Origin: Brugia malayi
Lineage: Eukaryota > Nematoda > Chromadorea > Rhabditida > Onchocercidae
Direction of reading: 5' to 3'
Assembly: GCF_000002995.4 (NCBI RefSeq)
Contig: NW_025062477.1
Location: forward strand, 9,148,649-9,212,648
Length of the DNA: 64,000 nt
The translations under genes were made by a program, and so were the position numbers. Of this stretch, positions 53,801 to 64,000 are shown piece after piece (within the stretch, counting starts at the first letter, position 1; every line of letters begins with the position of its first letter). The notes beneath the pieces are model-generated. The model did not search any database. It was not told the DNA's origin and saw only the letters and a program-made list of their open reading frames with translations.

Positions 53801-56800
53801 ACTTCAAATTTTAAATGCAAAGTGAATTGAAGATATAACTGTGACGCTTATATACAAACAGTGATATACTAGATGATTTTTTGTTTAAATTGTGGAATCG
53901 GAATAATGAATGCAAAATGTGGTAATTTATTGCAATAGCAAAATGAATAAATAGACATACGACAAAGAATCGTAAAAAATATCCTTTTCGTTCTGTTAGA
54001 ATTAGAAATTCTTACATGTTCCAAAGAGACTGTCTGGTGAAAATGAACTGGCAATGGCTGTCCAGTAAGTCTTGGTTGCTGCTGCACGTGAATATAATGA
54101 GGAGGCATCATTTGTCCCTGCTGTGCATAAACAGCATGCTGTTGCGGTATTTGTCCGCGGACTGTGAAGCCCTTAAAAATATCATGATATAAACAACTCT
54201 TTATGCGAAATAAATAATCTATTAAAGTTTCTTATACTTGAATCACGATTCATCTTACTTTTTATTTATATATTTATATATATATATATATTACTATAGG
54301 TGGAAATGTTATTACATTTTTAATCGGTCATGGAAAAAATGAAAATAAGAAATCACTGCTAAAGTCAAATAACATCATTTAAAACCTACAGAGAGCATTG
54401 GACGTCTCTGGTTGTATTGAGGATAATATGCCTGAGGTAACTGCTGCGCTGGTGCACTCTGCTGTTGTGTAGCAACTACTTGCTGATGTCTTTCCATATT
54501 GACCTGGAATACACAATGTGATACAGTATCTACCATCGGTTCGAAAGATAACAGCAATACGGACATGACCTAAAACGGAGCATCAGAGCAAATCCAGTAC
54601 ACTCTATTTATGGGCTTTTATAAAAGAATTATCTGCACTGTACGTTGTCACTGCCAAGTGACAGTTGATAAATGTGTCGAAAAAACCAAAAACAAAAAAG
54701 CATGCCTCTTGTTGCGTTGGCCGCATTTGCTGTTGTTCAGAATGTGCATGTGTTGAGGTAGTTAAGTGAGAAACTTCCACTGAAGTTGCTGAAGGACGCA
54801 TTCGACCAGGCTGCACTGGTGTATTCATTGTGCTTTGTCCCATGTACGGATATGACGAATAACCTGCATACATTAAAAATTTTTTAAATTTTCATCCTCC
54901 TTCAGCTTCCACTTACAATATAAACAAGCAGCTTCAATGTAACCGAAATGTGCTTACATGCCGAAACTAAGGTTTTGTAAGAAAAAAGGTATCATACCAA
55001 CAGTTCCCTGAGTTTGTGGAGAAGGGGCTGACATGTGCTGCATTATCGGAGCAGCAGAAGGACGCGACATATGTGTATGTTGCAAATTATGCATACCAGC
55101 GTTAGCAACTGGTGATGAACTTCTGAAGATTTAACAACGTTAATAAATAATTCAGGATAATGATGCTCAGATTTACAAATTTATGGCAGTTCTGTGTAGC
55201 AGTAGAATTGTATCATAAAAAATATAACCGTTAAATTTGGTTAGCTCCATCAACACTCAAGTGCATGTAACGAGAAATGTTCAAGACAAAGCTGTTGCCG
55301 TCTACACTTGGCATTTATTAATTATAGCGCATAAAAACAAGGATGGAAAGATAATAATATGCCTTAAGAGGGAAACAGCAAGGTTGAACATTACACGTAA
55401 AAATATAGTGAATAAGAGAAAGAAAATTAAGCTGCACCGTGATTAGCAATGTGAATAAATGTCCCTCTGGGATTACCTTAATAAATTAACCAACAATGGG
55501 CTGCTAGTATTAGATGTAGTCTGAGATTGCTGCTGCTTTACAGAAGCCACTGCATTAGTTGCATTGGATTGTCCACTAACTGTCCCCATATAACCATGCA
55601 TCCCAACTCCTGTTTGATATATATCATTATTAATTACACCAGCTTTTCGTTTACCTGGTATATGACCAGCTGAAGTTGATGGCGTCAATTCATGTCGACC
55701 ATTCTCACTGTAAAGCAGTACATATAATGGATGCACATATCCTCAAACAAATCAAAAATGTAATTATTGATTCGAAGAACTTTTACTTTCCACTAAAAAG
55801 AGATTTCAAAGCATTAGAATGATTCTCAAAAAGAAAAAAAAAAGCAAAATTCTGGAAAATTTCAATTGAAAAACGTACCTTTGATAAGGATCATAAATAT
55901 TTGCTCTATCAGTAGCATTAGCATTCACTGGTACACCAGCCAAAGAATTCATTTCAGAACCTGTACTGGGATATGGAAGTGAAAGAAGGCTTAGTGTTGC
56001 ATCATTCACAACCACTGGTAACAGATTTGATTCGCCCACTTTCACTGAGGTTATACCTAAAAATGTGAGACCGAATTGCGTATTTTAAGTCACAAGATTT
56101 TTTTAAGCACTTCGAAGAAACAGTACCAAAAGGAATTAAAAAGCAGTAAAAGAAATTATCACTTTTATTGCAGACATTATCACCACCTAATCCTATCTCT
56201 TAAAATAAAGTTTGGAATATTCGTGACAAGAAACCCAGATTTTGCCACTGTATAAGCAGATCATTATGCATCAAGGTTTGAAGAAACTAAGAACAAGTGA
56301 ATTGAATCTTAAACAACTTAGCATATCTCTGTCACTTTTTTGCAATTCATTTTAAATTCTACAACAAGTGAGACAAATTCCAAATAAAAGTTTGTAACAT
56401 TGAAATCATACTTAAATGTTTCAATGTAGCTGGTTGTTTCAATGCTATCCGCAGTAATTTATGGGAAATATTAGACGGTAGTAAAAATCTGCACCGACGA
56501 CGTATAAGTCGAGACAACTGACAATCCTGCAACGTTGCTTTCTCGTCAAAAATACTGGTATCAGCTGTACTAGTAGACGGATAGGTTTCGTCTGTCAGCG
56601 TTCCTGAACTGGACGACAAAAGGATATTATCCGTTGGTACACTCGATGAAGGCTCATAACTGCAGCTATTGCTCTTCTGTTCTTCCACTGAAAATAATCT
56701 TAATATGTTATAAATGCATTAACACTGAAACCTTCATCTTTGATAAGCCTCTTACGATCACCTTGAATATATCAATACATTTTGTAAAAATATTTGGTTT

Positions 56801-57297
56801 TAATTTTTTGAAAAAAGTTTTCCAAGCTCTTTACCTTTTTTCCTCGTAACAGAAATAAACGTGGTTAGAAATCAAAAACTGCTAGACGTAAAACTGTTTC
56901 TCATACTACAGCACTGGCTTTACAATAAATCAGAGAATACTTCAACTTAAAGACTACTAATGCATTGTATTTGAAGCATACAAAATATTTTTTATCATTA
57001 CTGACCTTTGTTTAATGACACTGTAGAACAAGGAATCAATACACGACCGTCAACCGCTGATGAATTTGATAGGCTTGTAGCGCCAGTGACGCAATCAGGA
57101 TGTGACGATGAAGAGGTTGATGAACAATTTGGAAAATTTATTGGAGTTGTTGCCGTTGAAATGGACGCTGCCGGAGTTGTCCTATCAGTTACAGATAGAT
57201 TATGTGTTTCTGCTGTTGCTTGTTGGTTGGTACCAAGCGACCGCTGTTCAGATTGCGGTTCTACACAAATACCGGCACACGACCACTGTTCGTTCAT
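47807..57297 (-). CDS. Large Gln/Ser/Pro-rich protein, probably nuclear, family not recognised
   Basis: About 24 phase-consistent exons: 57297-57006, 56687-56412, 56056-55879, 55707-55477, 55122-54998, 54863-54706, 54503-54390, 54171-54016, 53776-53573, 53268-53149, 52971-52906, 52597-52489, 52205-52075, 51966-51687, 51500-50865, 50469-50383, 50085-49948, 49774-49688, 49319-49182, 48903-48755, 48428-48194, 47976-47807, plus at least one unresolved terminal exon. The protein exceeds 1,200 residues and is largely low complexity: Ser/Thr-rich N-terminus, a short basic segment (SRLIRRRCRFLLPSN), a nuclear-localisation-like PPPKKRKRPTKKQ followed by Ala/Gln runs, then long Gln- and His-rich stretches. 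An acidic DDEDEITVPTF lies near the C-terminus, after a basic RRNRRKAD. This composition fits a transcriptional coactivator or chromatin subunit, but no diagnostic domain was seen. Start chosen at the first ATG of the 57314 exon. Confidence 0.75.
50287..50323. repeat. Perfect inverted repeat, 18-bp arms with 1-nt spacer
   Basis: 50287-50304 (AGCTGCAAATTTTCTCTG) is the exact reverse complement of 50306-50323. It lies in an intron of the Q-rich gene and would form a near-complete hairpin. Confidence 0.85.
50778..50830 (-). CDS. Possible alternative terminal exon of the Q-rich gene
   Basis: A TTTATAG acceptor is followed by an 18-codon frame in the phase left by the preceding exon (ending 50865). 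It reads DAIGAIGRSIYYEMNSD and then stops. Using it would need an intron of only 34 nt (50831-50864), shorter than typical nematode introns. The alternative is that the same donor joins to 50469. Both keep the reading frame, so either isoform is possible. Confidence 0.35.
51621..51684. repeat. Tandem duplication, 32-bp unit x2
   Basis: 51621-51652 and 51653-51684 are identical except for one base (C/T). On the minus strand the array starts two bases after a GT donor of the Q-rich gene, so the 5' part of that intron is duplicated, including most of the donor consensus. Confidence 0.9.
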
Positions 57298-60200
57298 GCG
57301 GCATTCATAAGACGCTGTAAAGAAGACTATCTAAATATAATTTTTTCACTTATTTACAGTAATGTTTATAGATTCCTATTTAGAATATAGAAGACGAATT
57401 TTATACAACTGGAACCAATTTATAGCAGAGAGTATAGGAAATTGATTTCACGAAAACTTCAACCCCTAATTTTAACATAGAATGCACTTTTAAACCTAAA
57501 AAGAAACCACATGAAGCAAGCATAAAAAAACACCAACGAATAAAGCAAATATCATTTTTTAAACTTGCATTTTGCGCGAAAAGCTTTTCACCGCCGAATT
57601 TTGGCCGCGTTCATTAGACTAACAGGAACCTGAAAAATGGAACAATAGATAAATTAATTAATATCCCAATATTTCGTTATGCGTACATAAAAAAGTAGGT
57701 AAAGAAGCCGCAATAACTATATTACAATCAATTCTACTGTAGTCTTTTCTATTAGTCCCTCTTATGTTCAAAAGATTAATCGCTTAATTTTAAGAAATTT
57801 TTTCATAGTTTTAACATGATACCTACCATTCTTTTCTCACTTCAACTTCATTTCTGTTAAAATATTCGTATGTTTCCTAGCAGTTGTAAAATTGGAAATG
57901 CATTACAGCACATTTTTCTTCCTTACCGAGTATGTCGGATAACGCTTAGCGCTATCGTCTCGTTCATCTCGGTTACCGGTTAAGAAAGGAGTTATCCAAA
58001 CATAAGTGTAAAGTTCTCAGTCCTTTTCTTTTCACAATCATACCCATGCATCATGAATAAAGATCAAAAACAATAAAAAATCAAACTGTCATCCAACTGT
58101 GCATAGTTTATAATATGCCCACATCCATCTACATTAGCAATCAAATTCACCTGATACAGCCTTCACGACGAATATATAGCCAAAATTTATACAATAACGA
58201 GAAACGATAGCAAGAGGAGAGTTCACAAAAATTGACATATTCTTCAAATGTGAATAACAAAATATTTAAACAGCGCCCACTTAGTAATCAAGTAATATCT
58301 TCCCATCATCTCACTATCAACTCATCCCATTTCTCGGGTCATCGTACGTTATTCGTTTACTTTGTCCATTCACACCTTCAAATTTTTTGATAGAGAAAGT
58401 CTCTTATCTGCTCTGTCATCCCCAATTTACCGTTTTACTGGTAATCAACAATGACATTTGCGCAACCTTGAATGTATACTTTACAAATTCATAGATAAAG
58501 GATTACATTTTAAATTTAATCAAAGCAAGAAATCGTTAACCGCCTGTTGATGCACTCAAGATCGGAAGAGTTCCAATCGCTGCATATCATAAGTACGACT
58601 TCTGTTAGCAATAAAGACCCAGACAAAAGACTAGTTGTCATCCAACTGCATATAGTTTATAACACGCTCCACACACACCTATATCAGCAGCCGTATACAA
58701 CATATATAACTTTCAAATTAGTTTCTATTTTATACTTCAGAAGTACACCAATAACACCGATCATACTAGATGTCGGTCGAATTACAATTGTTTTAAATAA
58801 TTCAATGTACGCAAGAGTGAAGAATGCATGCACACTTGATCTGATATGAGAAACTATGATAAAAACTAAATTGTAAGCTTAAGCTTGGAAACAAAAGAAA
58901 AAAGAAAGAGAAAAAGAAATAAACACTGATAACATATAATGTCTCCTCACGGAGACGTCACAGTAATACGAAGCAGCTTATTTACCATCCTCATCAGATC
59001 GATATTTATTAACCAGAAGTGAAGTTAGCATGAACATCAAATGAAGTTAGGGAGAGAAGACAAGTGACCTTTCTAGCAATCAGTAATATATTATGAGTCG
59101 AATCTGGTTATAAAACTTGGAATCTAAATTAAAAAGAGAATATGAAATGTCGGCATATAGTCTAATGGGCTGTCGTGGAGAAGAATCTAAGTCATATCTA
59201 CGAATAATGACTGATCATCAGTTAAGGGCCTAACAACGCATCACTACACGCTATACCCACTGCCCACTAGCACAAGAGATGAACTACCTGCTAGCTACAG
59301 CGTGATGCATCAACATAAATATGGTAAACCATTGTTAAAGTAATTCCCGGCAACAACGAATTGTAGGAGTGACCGTCACATTTGAATGGATCTAATGCAG
59401 CTGGGCTGTTGGCCAGAATGTCGCCTTGCTACACTGATACTTCTGCATCCCATAACGCCACACTACAATATATATCTATCGGGAGGAGAGTGCCACCCGC
59501 AGTCCTAGTACTAGCAAGGGTTAACACACATACACACAAGTACACAGTACGGAGTGGTCAGACCGGGTTGGCACTGTTCCAAGGGTAGCAAACAAGTGGT
59601 AAAAAGACTTCGTGGAGATATCGTTTGGAGGAACAAGTTAAGTAATCCTTTGGGGAAAACAACCACCACGTGACGCAGCGTGCGTGCTACATCGCACTGC
59701 TCTTACAATACCAAACGCGATGCAACACTTGCAGAAGCCAGCGGCGGAGCAAAGCAGCGGCATCAGCAGCGACAACAGCAGCAGCACCATCGACCCTTCC
59801 CCTCCTCTTTGTCTCTGTCCTCCCACTGCAGTGCTTGCGAACGTTTCTACCATGCGACCGACCGCATTCGCAAGCGATCCACGTCCGCTGCATTAATGCG
59901 AGCGACACTGCCGCGCTGCACGATGGTTGCACCACTTGCTTTGTTATAAGCAAAGGCATACGGTAGATGGGCGCCTTCTTCAAGCACTGCCCACTCAGCA
60001 CACATCGATTAGAGACATCCAGAGTTGCACCCGTCCGTTGGTTTGACAAACACGGCGCACTTGTCGGTCGAGTAAGGCCCGTGATGTTGGAAAACAGAGG
60101 TAGACAGACGGACCGGCCAGAGAAAGCATTAGACGATTGCACAATTCTACCTTTATCTCACATCGTGTCCCTGCCATCGTGTGTGCTTCCATGTGCCGTA

Positions 60201-60532
60201 CATTCCCACTTTCATAAAAATGCTTATGTCGAATTCCGCATAAAAAATTTGTGAAGAATTTCACTGCCAACGTGAAAGGTCAAAACTGATAGGCGTGATG
60301 CGCAGTCACGCCGTCCAACTTGATTATTCTATCACTTCCTAACTATGTGAATTTTCGGATCTCTTTTTCTTAAATGGCTCACGACGCTAATTAACTATGT
60401 CTTCCCTGCCTACCCATTTACCTGAGTTATGGATAAATTGAATACAAGATGTACATGGTTTGTGAAGGTTTATAATCCGAATTTTGAAACGCACACATGA
60501 ATAACATAACAATAAGAAAAACAGTGAAAGGC
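57298..60532. other. Upstream region of the Q-rich gene, with a GC-richer segment
   Basis: About 3.2 kb. It contains a probable 5' UTR exon piece near 57590-57640 (TTTTTCAG acceptor on minus, whose frame does not join the coding exon). Imperfect direct repeats lie at 58086-58130 and 58637-58681. A GC-richer segment at about 59640-60130 has CAG/GCA triplet runs and open frames on both strands. The last may be the promoter and first exon of the Q-rich gene; no protein there is recognisable. Confidence 0.5.
58086..58681. repeat. Imperfect direct repeat pair about 550 bp apart
   Basis: GTCATCCAACTG followed by a CATA(T)AGTTTATAA-like block and a CCACA-rich tail occurs at 58086-58130 and again at 58637-58681. 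The flanks show only weak further similarity. Confidence 0.6.
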
Positions 60533-61652
60533 TTAATCGAACAATCCAAATCCCATGTCTTCGTCAGATTCCTCTTTTGGTTCTTCTTTCTTCTCTTCTG
60601 GAAATGCATTCCTTTTGTTCTTTCTATTGAAAAAACAATTTATGTAATCTCAAGAAATCTCAAATTGAACCGAATATTGCACCTTTTTTAGATTCCGCTT
60701 GTAACGCATCAGTGGGAGTTGCTGAAACGACTGGAGCTATTGCTGACACTGCAGCATCTGAAGGCACTGATGAGATCTTCGCCAGACCTGCTGTAATTAC
60801 CTGCAATTTTTAAAGTAACATATCCTATTGCAATTGTTCTTGTCACTTTGATTTCCAAGCTTATTGAGCTCTTCTTTAAACACTCACGCCATTGCTAAGA
60901 ATTAATCTAATTTAAAATGCCAGAACTTATCAAAACATACTGAATTTGTATAGAACTTACCAAGTAGAAAATATCAACTCAGATCTAATCATAACTAAAT
61001 AATGTCGAAAACGAGGATTAATGTGTTCTGTGAAAGAAACTGATGGGACCAGACTTCACACAAAAAGAAACACGTAGACAAACCAAGCGCTTCGAGCAAT
61101 TTCTGGATACCTCATGTCATATGAATTAAACTTACAGCAAAAATACATGAAAGGAATTTCATGAAAAGACGAATTTTCAGAATGCTTAATTTTCAGCAGC
61201 ATAACGAAAAGATATACCTCATCAATGGATTTCCCAGATAAGGCTGACACGACTTTATTCGCATCTTCCATATCAACATCAAGTCCAACTGATCCTGTAA
61301 AACAGCAAATCATTATACAAACTTAAATATCCTTTATTATTGCTCCATACATAGTGCGGTAGTTTCGACAATCTCTACATACAAATATATATAGCATGTA
61401 CTACACGTTAAGAAACTACTGAAGATTTTGATCGGAGTTTAATTTACCAAAAATGTATTAAAACATTAGAACGTTCATATTTGGGTTGAGAAAATTATAT
61501 AATATTCATTGGGAAAAATTTAATCTGAAGAACAAAAAGGGAACTCGAAAGAAAAAATATTTCTTACCAAGCACATCCTCTATATCTTTTGCTGTCGGTG
61601 ATTTGTTTCCACTCATTGTAGATAATAAATAAGCAGCCAAATACTTCATCAT
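60533..61652 (-). CDS. rpl-P2 (rla-2): 60S acidic ribosomal protein P2
   Basis: Four exons, 61652-61568, 61294-61218, 60800-60683 and 60597-60533, encode about 114 residues, the normal size. The N-terminal dimerisation domain reads MKYLAAYLLSTMSGNKSPTA, then VGLDVDMEDANKVVSALSGK. An Ala/Ser/Pro hinge is followed by a charged tail ending EESDEDMGFGLFD, the universal stalk C-terminus that contacts elongation factors. P2 pairs with P1 on uL10 (P0) to form the lateral ribosomal stalk. There are two ATG codons in a row; the second matches the usual MKYL start. Confidence 0.96.
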
Positions 61653-62827
61653 AACACCTGAGAATACACTAAAAATAAGCGACATGGGAGGTTTCCATTC
61701 AAGCTTCCACACACCGCCGCCCTTTGGGAAATCTCTGAGATGCAAACTAACAGTTAAGATAATCTTTGAAATGAAACCAAAGGATGAACTCATAGACCAA
61801 CCCACCAGTCCCTCGCAGTTTAAGAGAAGAGAACGAGCCTAATGGGCTCACCTCTCCTCTCCTATGCCTCATCCTTCTGGCATATTATCAAACTTCTGAG
61901 AACCTGTAAAACCATTCTATCTGTTGCAGCGTTTTAAATTCACATTAACACGAGAAAACTGTTGACTTGTTGCAGTTTTCATAGCAATGCGGAAGCAGAG
62001 GACAGAGAAGCGGGGGGCGACAAGAGTGCGAGGTGACGCAGACGTGTTCACATCTGAACGTGTACCACGTATTATTAAGAGGCAGTTGGTGCGATTTGAG
62101 TAATAAACTCGACTCTGCTTTGTCTCATATCTACTGAAACATGATGTATGTCGTAGTGAAGGTGGTAGTAAATGCTGACGACTTATTTTCTTAGATTTTA
62201 AAATCATTAGCTAATAGTTAAAGTGGGCATAATTTTGAATACAGAATATCAGAATTAACTCAGTAGCGTGCATGTATTAGGGAGCGTGTGAGTTCAACTT
62301 AATGTTAAAATGTAATATGATGCATTAACGTGATCTTATCACTTACGTGTTCACCGCGATTTCATCGTTTATATGGTTATGTATTAGAAGCAACTTTATA
62401 TTTAGCAAGCCTGTAATGGACCTTCAAAACCATACTTCTCATTTATGTTATTCATATCAGAAAGCCATGCATGAAAATTAGTTCACCTTAGTATGTATAG
62501 TTTAAAAGTATTGTAGAGTGTTACACCTATCATATGGGATTGTTAAATGTAGTTTAAAATTACAAATCTAAAATAATTAATAATCCTATCAAAACTTGTT
62601 CTCATTGCGAGTAATTGTTATATTTGCGATCCATGTTTTCCTGGTCCTTGTTCAATTCGAGATGTCATGCCAATACTTACAAGTTCAGTTGTACTCCTTA
62701 CTTTGTTCCGTTAAATGCCTAGTTTCGCTACTAGTTGGTGAAGCAAGAATAATGGATTTTTGTCATGATGGCATCTTACTTTCACAAAAGATTATTGTTC
62801 TTTCAATCAAACAACTCTCCTCAAATT
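61653..62827. other. Intergenic region
   Basis: About 1.2 kb between the P2 gene and the small secreted-protein gene, both on minus. It should hold the P2 promoter. The segment near 61975-62050 is slightly GC-richer. No other gene was seen. Confidence 0.55.
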
Positions 62828-63544
62828 TTATTCCTTATTATAATTACAAAGATCATGTTCATTGCAACAGCAGAAGCTGATAGGTACACCTTGGAATGTT
62901 GTACTTCGGCATGTGTTCGCTGATAACTGAAAAGATTATTTTGTCATATTTACCGAAATTTTACAGAAATATCTGAATAAAATGGTTGTTTTTGTGAGGT
63001 TTCGGAGAATTTTGCATATCGCATTTGTTTGGATTTTATGTGATTTTTATGTATTTTATGTATTCTTATTAATTCCCGACTTCACTTTCAGACTTAACAT
63101 ATATTCCTGATAAGCAAAAGATTTACCATGCACCTATAGGTTGAACAACCAGCTTTCATAATCTTTAAAACTAATGCGGTTTCGGCGGTCATATTATAGC
63201 AGTAAGCCGTTTCATTTTCACATTCTTCGGTTTCCGTACCAAATACTTGGCCTCGAATAATTCGGAATCCCTGAATTAAGGAAATTCAGCTAGTATTGTC
63301 CGATTATGCACTTTATTATTTTTTCATTTGAAATTAGCAAATATATCATGTTTAGCAATATATCATGCCAAGATAACGAGTGCTAAGAGATTTGGAGCTT
63401 ACAGAATGAAAATACTTTGAACTTCGCTCTATCATGCTTTCGAGGTAAAACGTTCACTTCAAAATGACTTACTTTGTAACACGTAATAGAATACACAAGA
63501 AGAAAATTTGTAATCAGCAACAGCAGTAGCAATGTTTTATTCAT
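62828..63544 (-). CDS. Small secreted Ly6/uPAR-like (nematode ET-module-like) protein
   Basis: Three phase-0 exons, 63544-63473, 63270-63127 and 62926-62828, encode 104 residues. A Leu-rich signal peptide (MNKTLLLLLLITNFLLVYS) is followed by a mature domain with ten cysteines: ITCYK, EEC, AYCYNM, KAGC, YRCM, NTCR, FCCC and the terminal DLCN. Spacing and the final CC...DLCN resemble Ly6/three-finger domains and the cysteine-rich ET modules common in nematode secreted proteins. Two N-glycosylation sequons (NET, NMT) are visible. No GPI-anchor tail or transmembrane helix follows DLCN, so a soluble secreted product is expected. Function and ligand are unknown. Confidence 0.85.
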
Positions 63545-64000
63545 TTAAAGTAAACAAACTGCTGAAAATAAAATTCAAAAATATAATAACGTTCGTATGA
63601 CAATTGGTTTTATTTTGAAAATGGTTTACTATAGCGCTATGTGTTGACATTTGGTATTCTAGAAAAAGTAAGTGCTGTTATATCTTCTACATTGTCCGGT
63701 CTTGAATAGAAGAAAAATATGGGAGAAGTATGAAAATATGAATTTTATAAGAGAAAAATATGAATTCGATTTGAAAACTTATAAATAAGTAGCTGTTCAT
63801 GAGAATGGTCATTATGAGTGATGCTGAAATATGGTTCCTATTAATAGTTGTATCGGTTTTTCTTAAAGTTTACTATTTTTATCTTAAATGATTGTTCATG
63901 AATATCGCACGCTACACAGGGGACGTCGTCAAGTTGCAATAAGTTCTCTAAATAAGGCTGCTGCTCAAATCGATTCCTTTTGCGGTTGAACTTTGCCATT
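63545..64000. other. Right-edge sequence
   Basis: AT-rich sequence upstream of the secreted-protein gene, running to the window edge. No gene or RNA could be supported. Confidence 0.5.

Noticed and set aside
57590..57640. Possible first coding exon of the Q-rich gene (LMNAAKIRR)
   Set aside because: Its donor leaves a phase that creates a stop in the next exon; kept only as a possible 5' UTR exon.
59687..60142. Minus-strand open frame of 151 codons in the GC-richer segment
   Set aside because: Open frames occur on both strands there and the composition looks like antisense of CAG/GCA repeats; no domain or splice support.
1..64000. CRISPR array, tRNA, rRNA, spliced-leader RNA or bacterial endosymbiont insertion
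   Set aside because: No regular spaced repeats, tRNA B-box context, ribosomal RNA or intronless bacterial-type gene was found on either strand by eye.

Overview
This window is nuclear DNA from an animal, most likely a parasitic nematode of the filarial/spirurid kind. The evidence is AT-rich DNA with many poly-A/T and TA runs, densely split genes with introns of about 50 bp to 3 kb and short TTTCAG/TTTTAG acceptors, and a small secreted cysteine-rich protein of a nematode type. The proteins look like nematode versions of conserved animal families. The species assignment is inference. I saw no prokaryotic or organellar genes, tRNA, rRNA or CRISPR array. All gene models are my own manual splicing: reading frame and splice phase were followed across each intron and compared with remembered human relatives, so exon ends may be off by a few bases.

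Layout, left to right. (1) 164-9470, minus: a two-PDZ-domain scaffold protein, possibly running off the left edge. (2) 13067-14210, plus: ribosomal protein L31. (3) 14628-22805, plus: a TMEM94-type P-type-ATPase-like ER membrane protein in about 25 exons. (4) 25706-31277, minus: an ERdj5/DNAJC10 ER J-protein disulfide reductase. (5) 33876-36478, minus: flap endonuclease FEN1. (6) 36990-42305, plus: exocyst subunit EXOC8/Exo84, divergent from FEN1 across about 0.5 kb. (7) 43165-44790, plus: a TMEM106 lysosomal membrane protein. (8) 47807-57297, minus: a large Gln/Ser/Pro-rich, probably nuclear protein that I cannot place in a family. (9) 60533-61652, minus: acidic ribosomal stalk protein P2. 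(10) 62828-63544, minus: a small secreted Ly6/ET-module-like protein.

Most genes are housekeeping: translation (L31, P2), ER folding and ion handling (ERdj5, TMEM94), endolysosome and secretion (TMEM106, EXOC8) and DNA replication/repair (FEN1). They do not form one pathway. I found no convincing new multi-gene system. The points most worth a second look are the changed CXXC motifs in the ERdj5 homologue, the degenerate P-type ATPase motifs of TMEM94 together with a local duplication around its first exons, two probable GC-AG introns, the unassigned Q-rich protein with a possible alternative C-terminus, and several precise inverted or tandem repeats inside introns.
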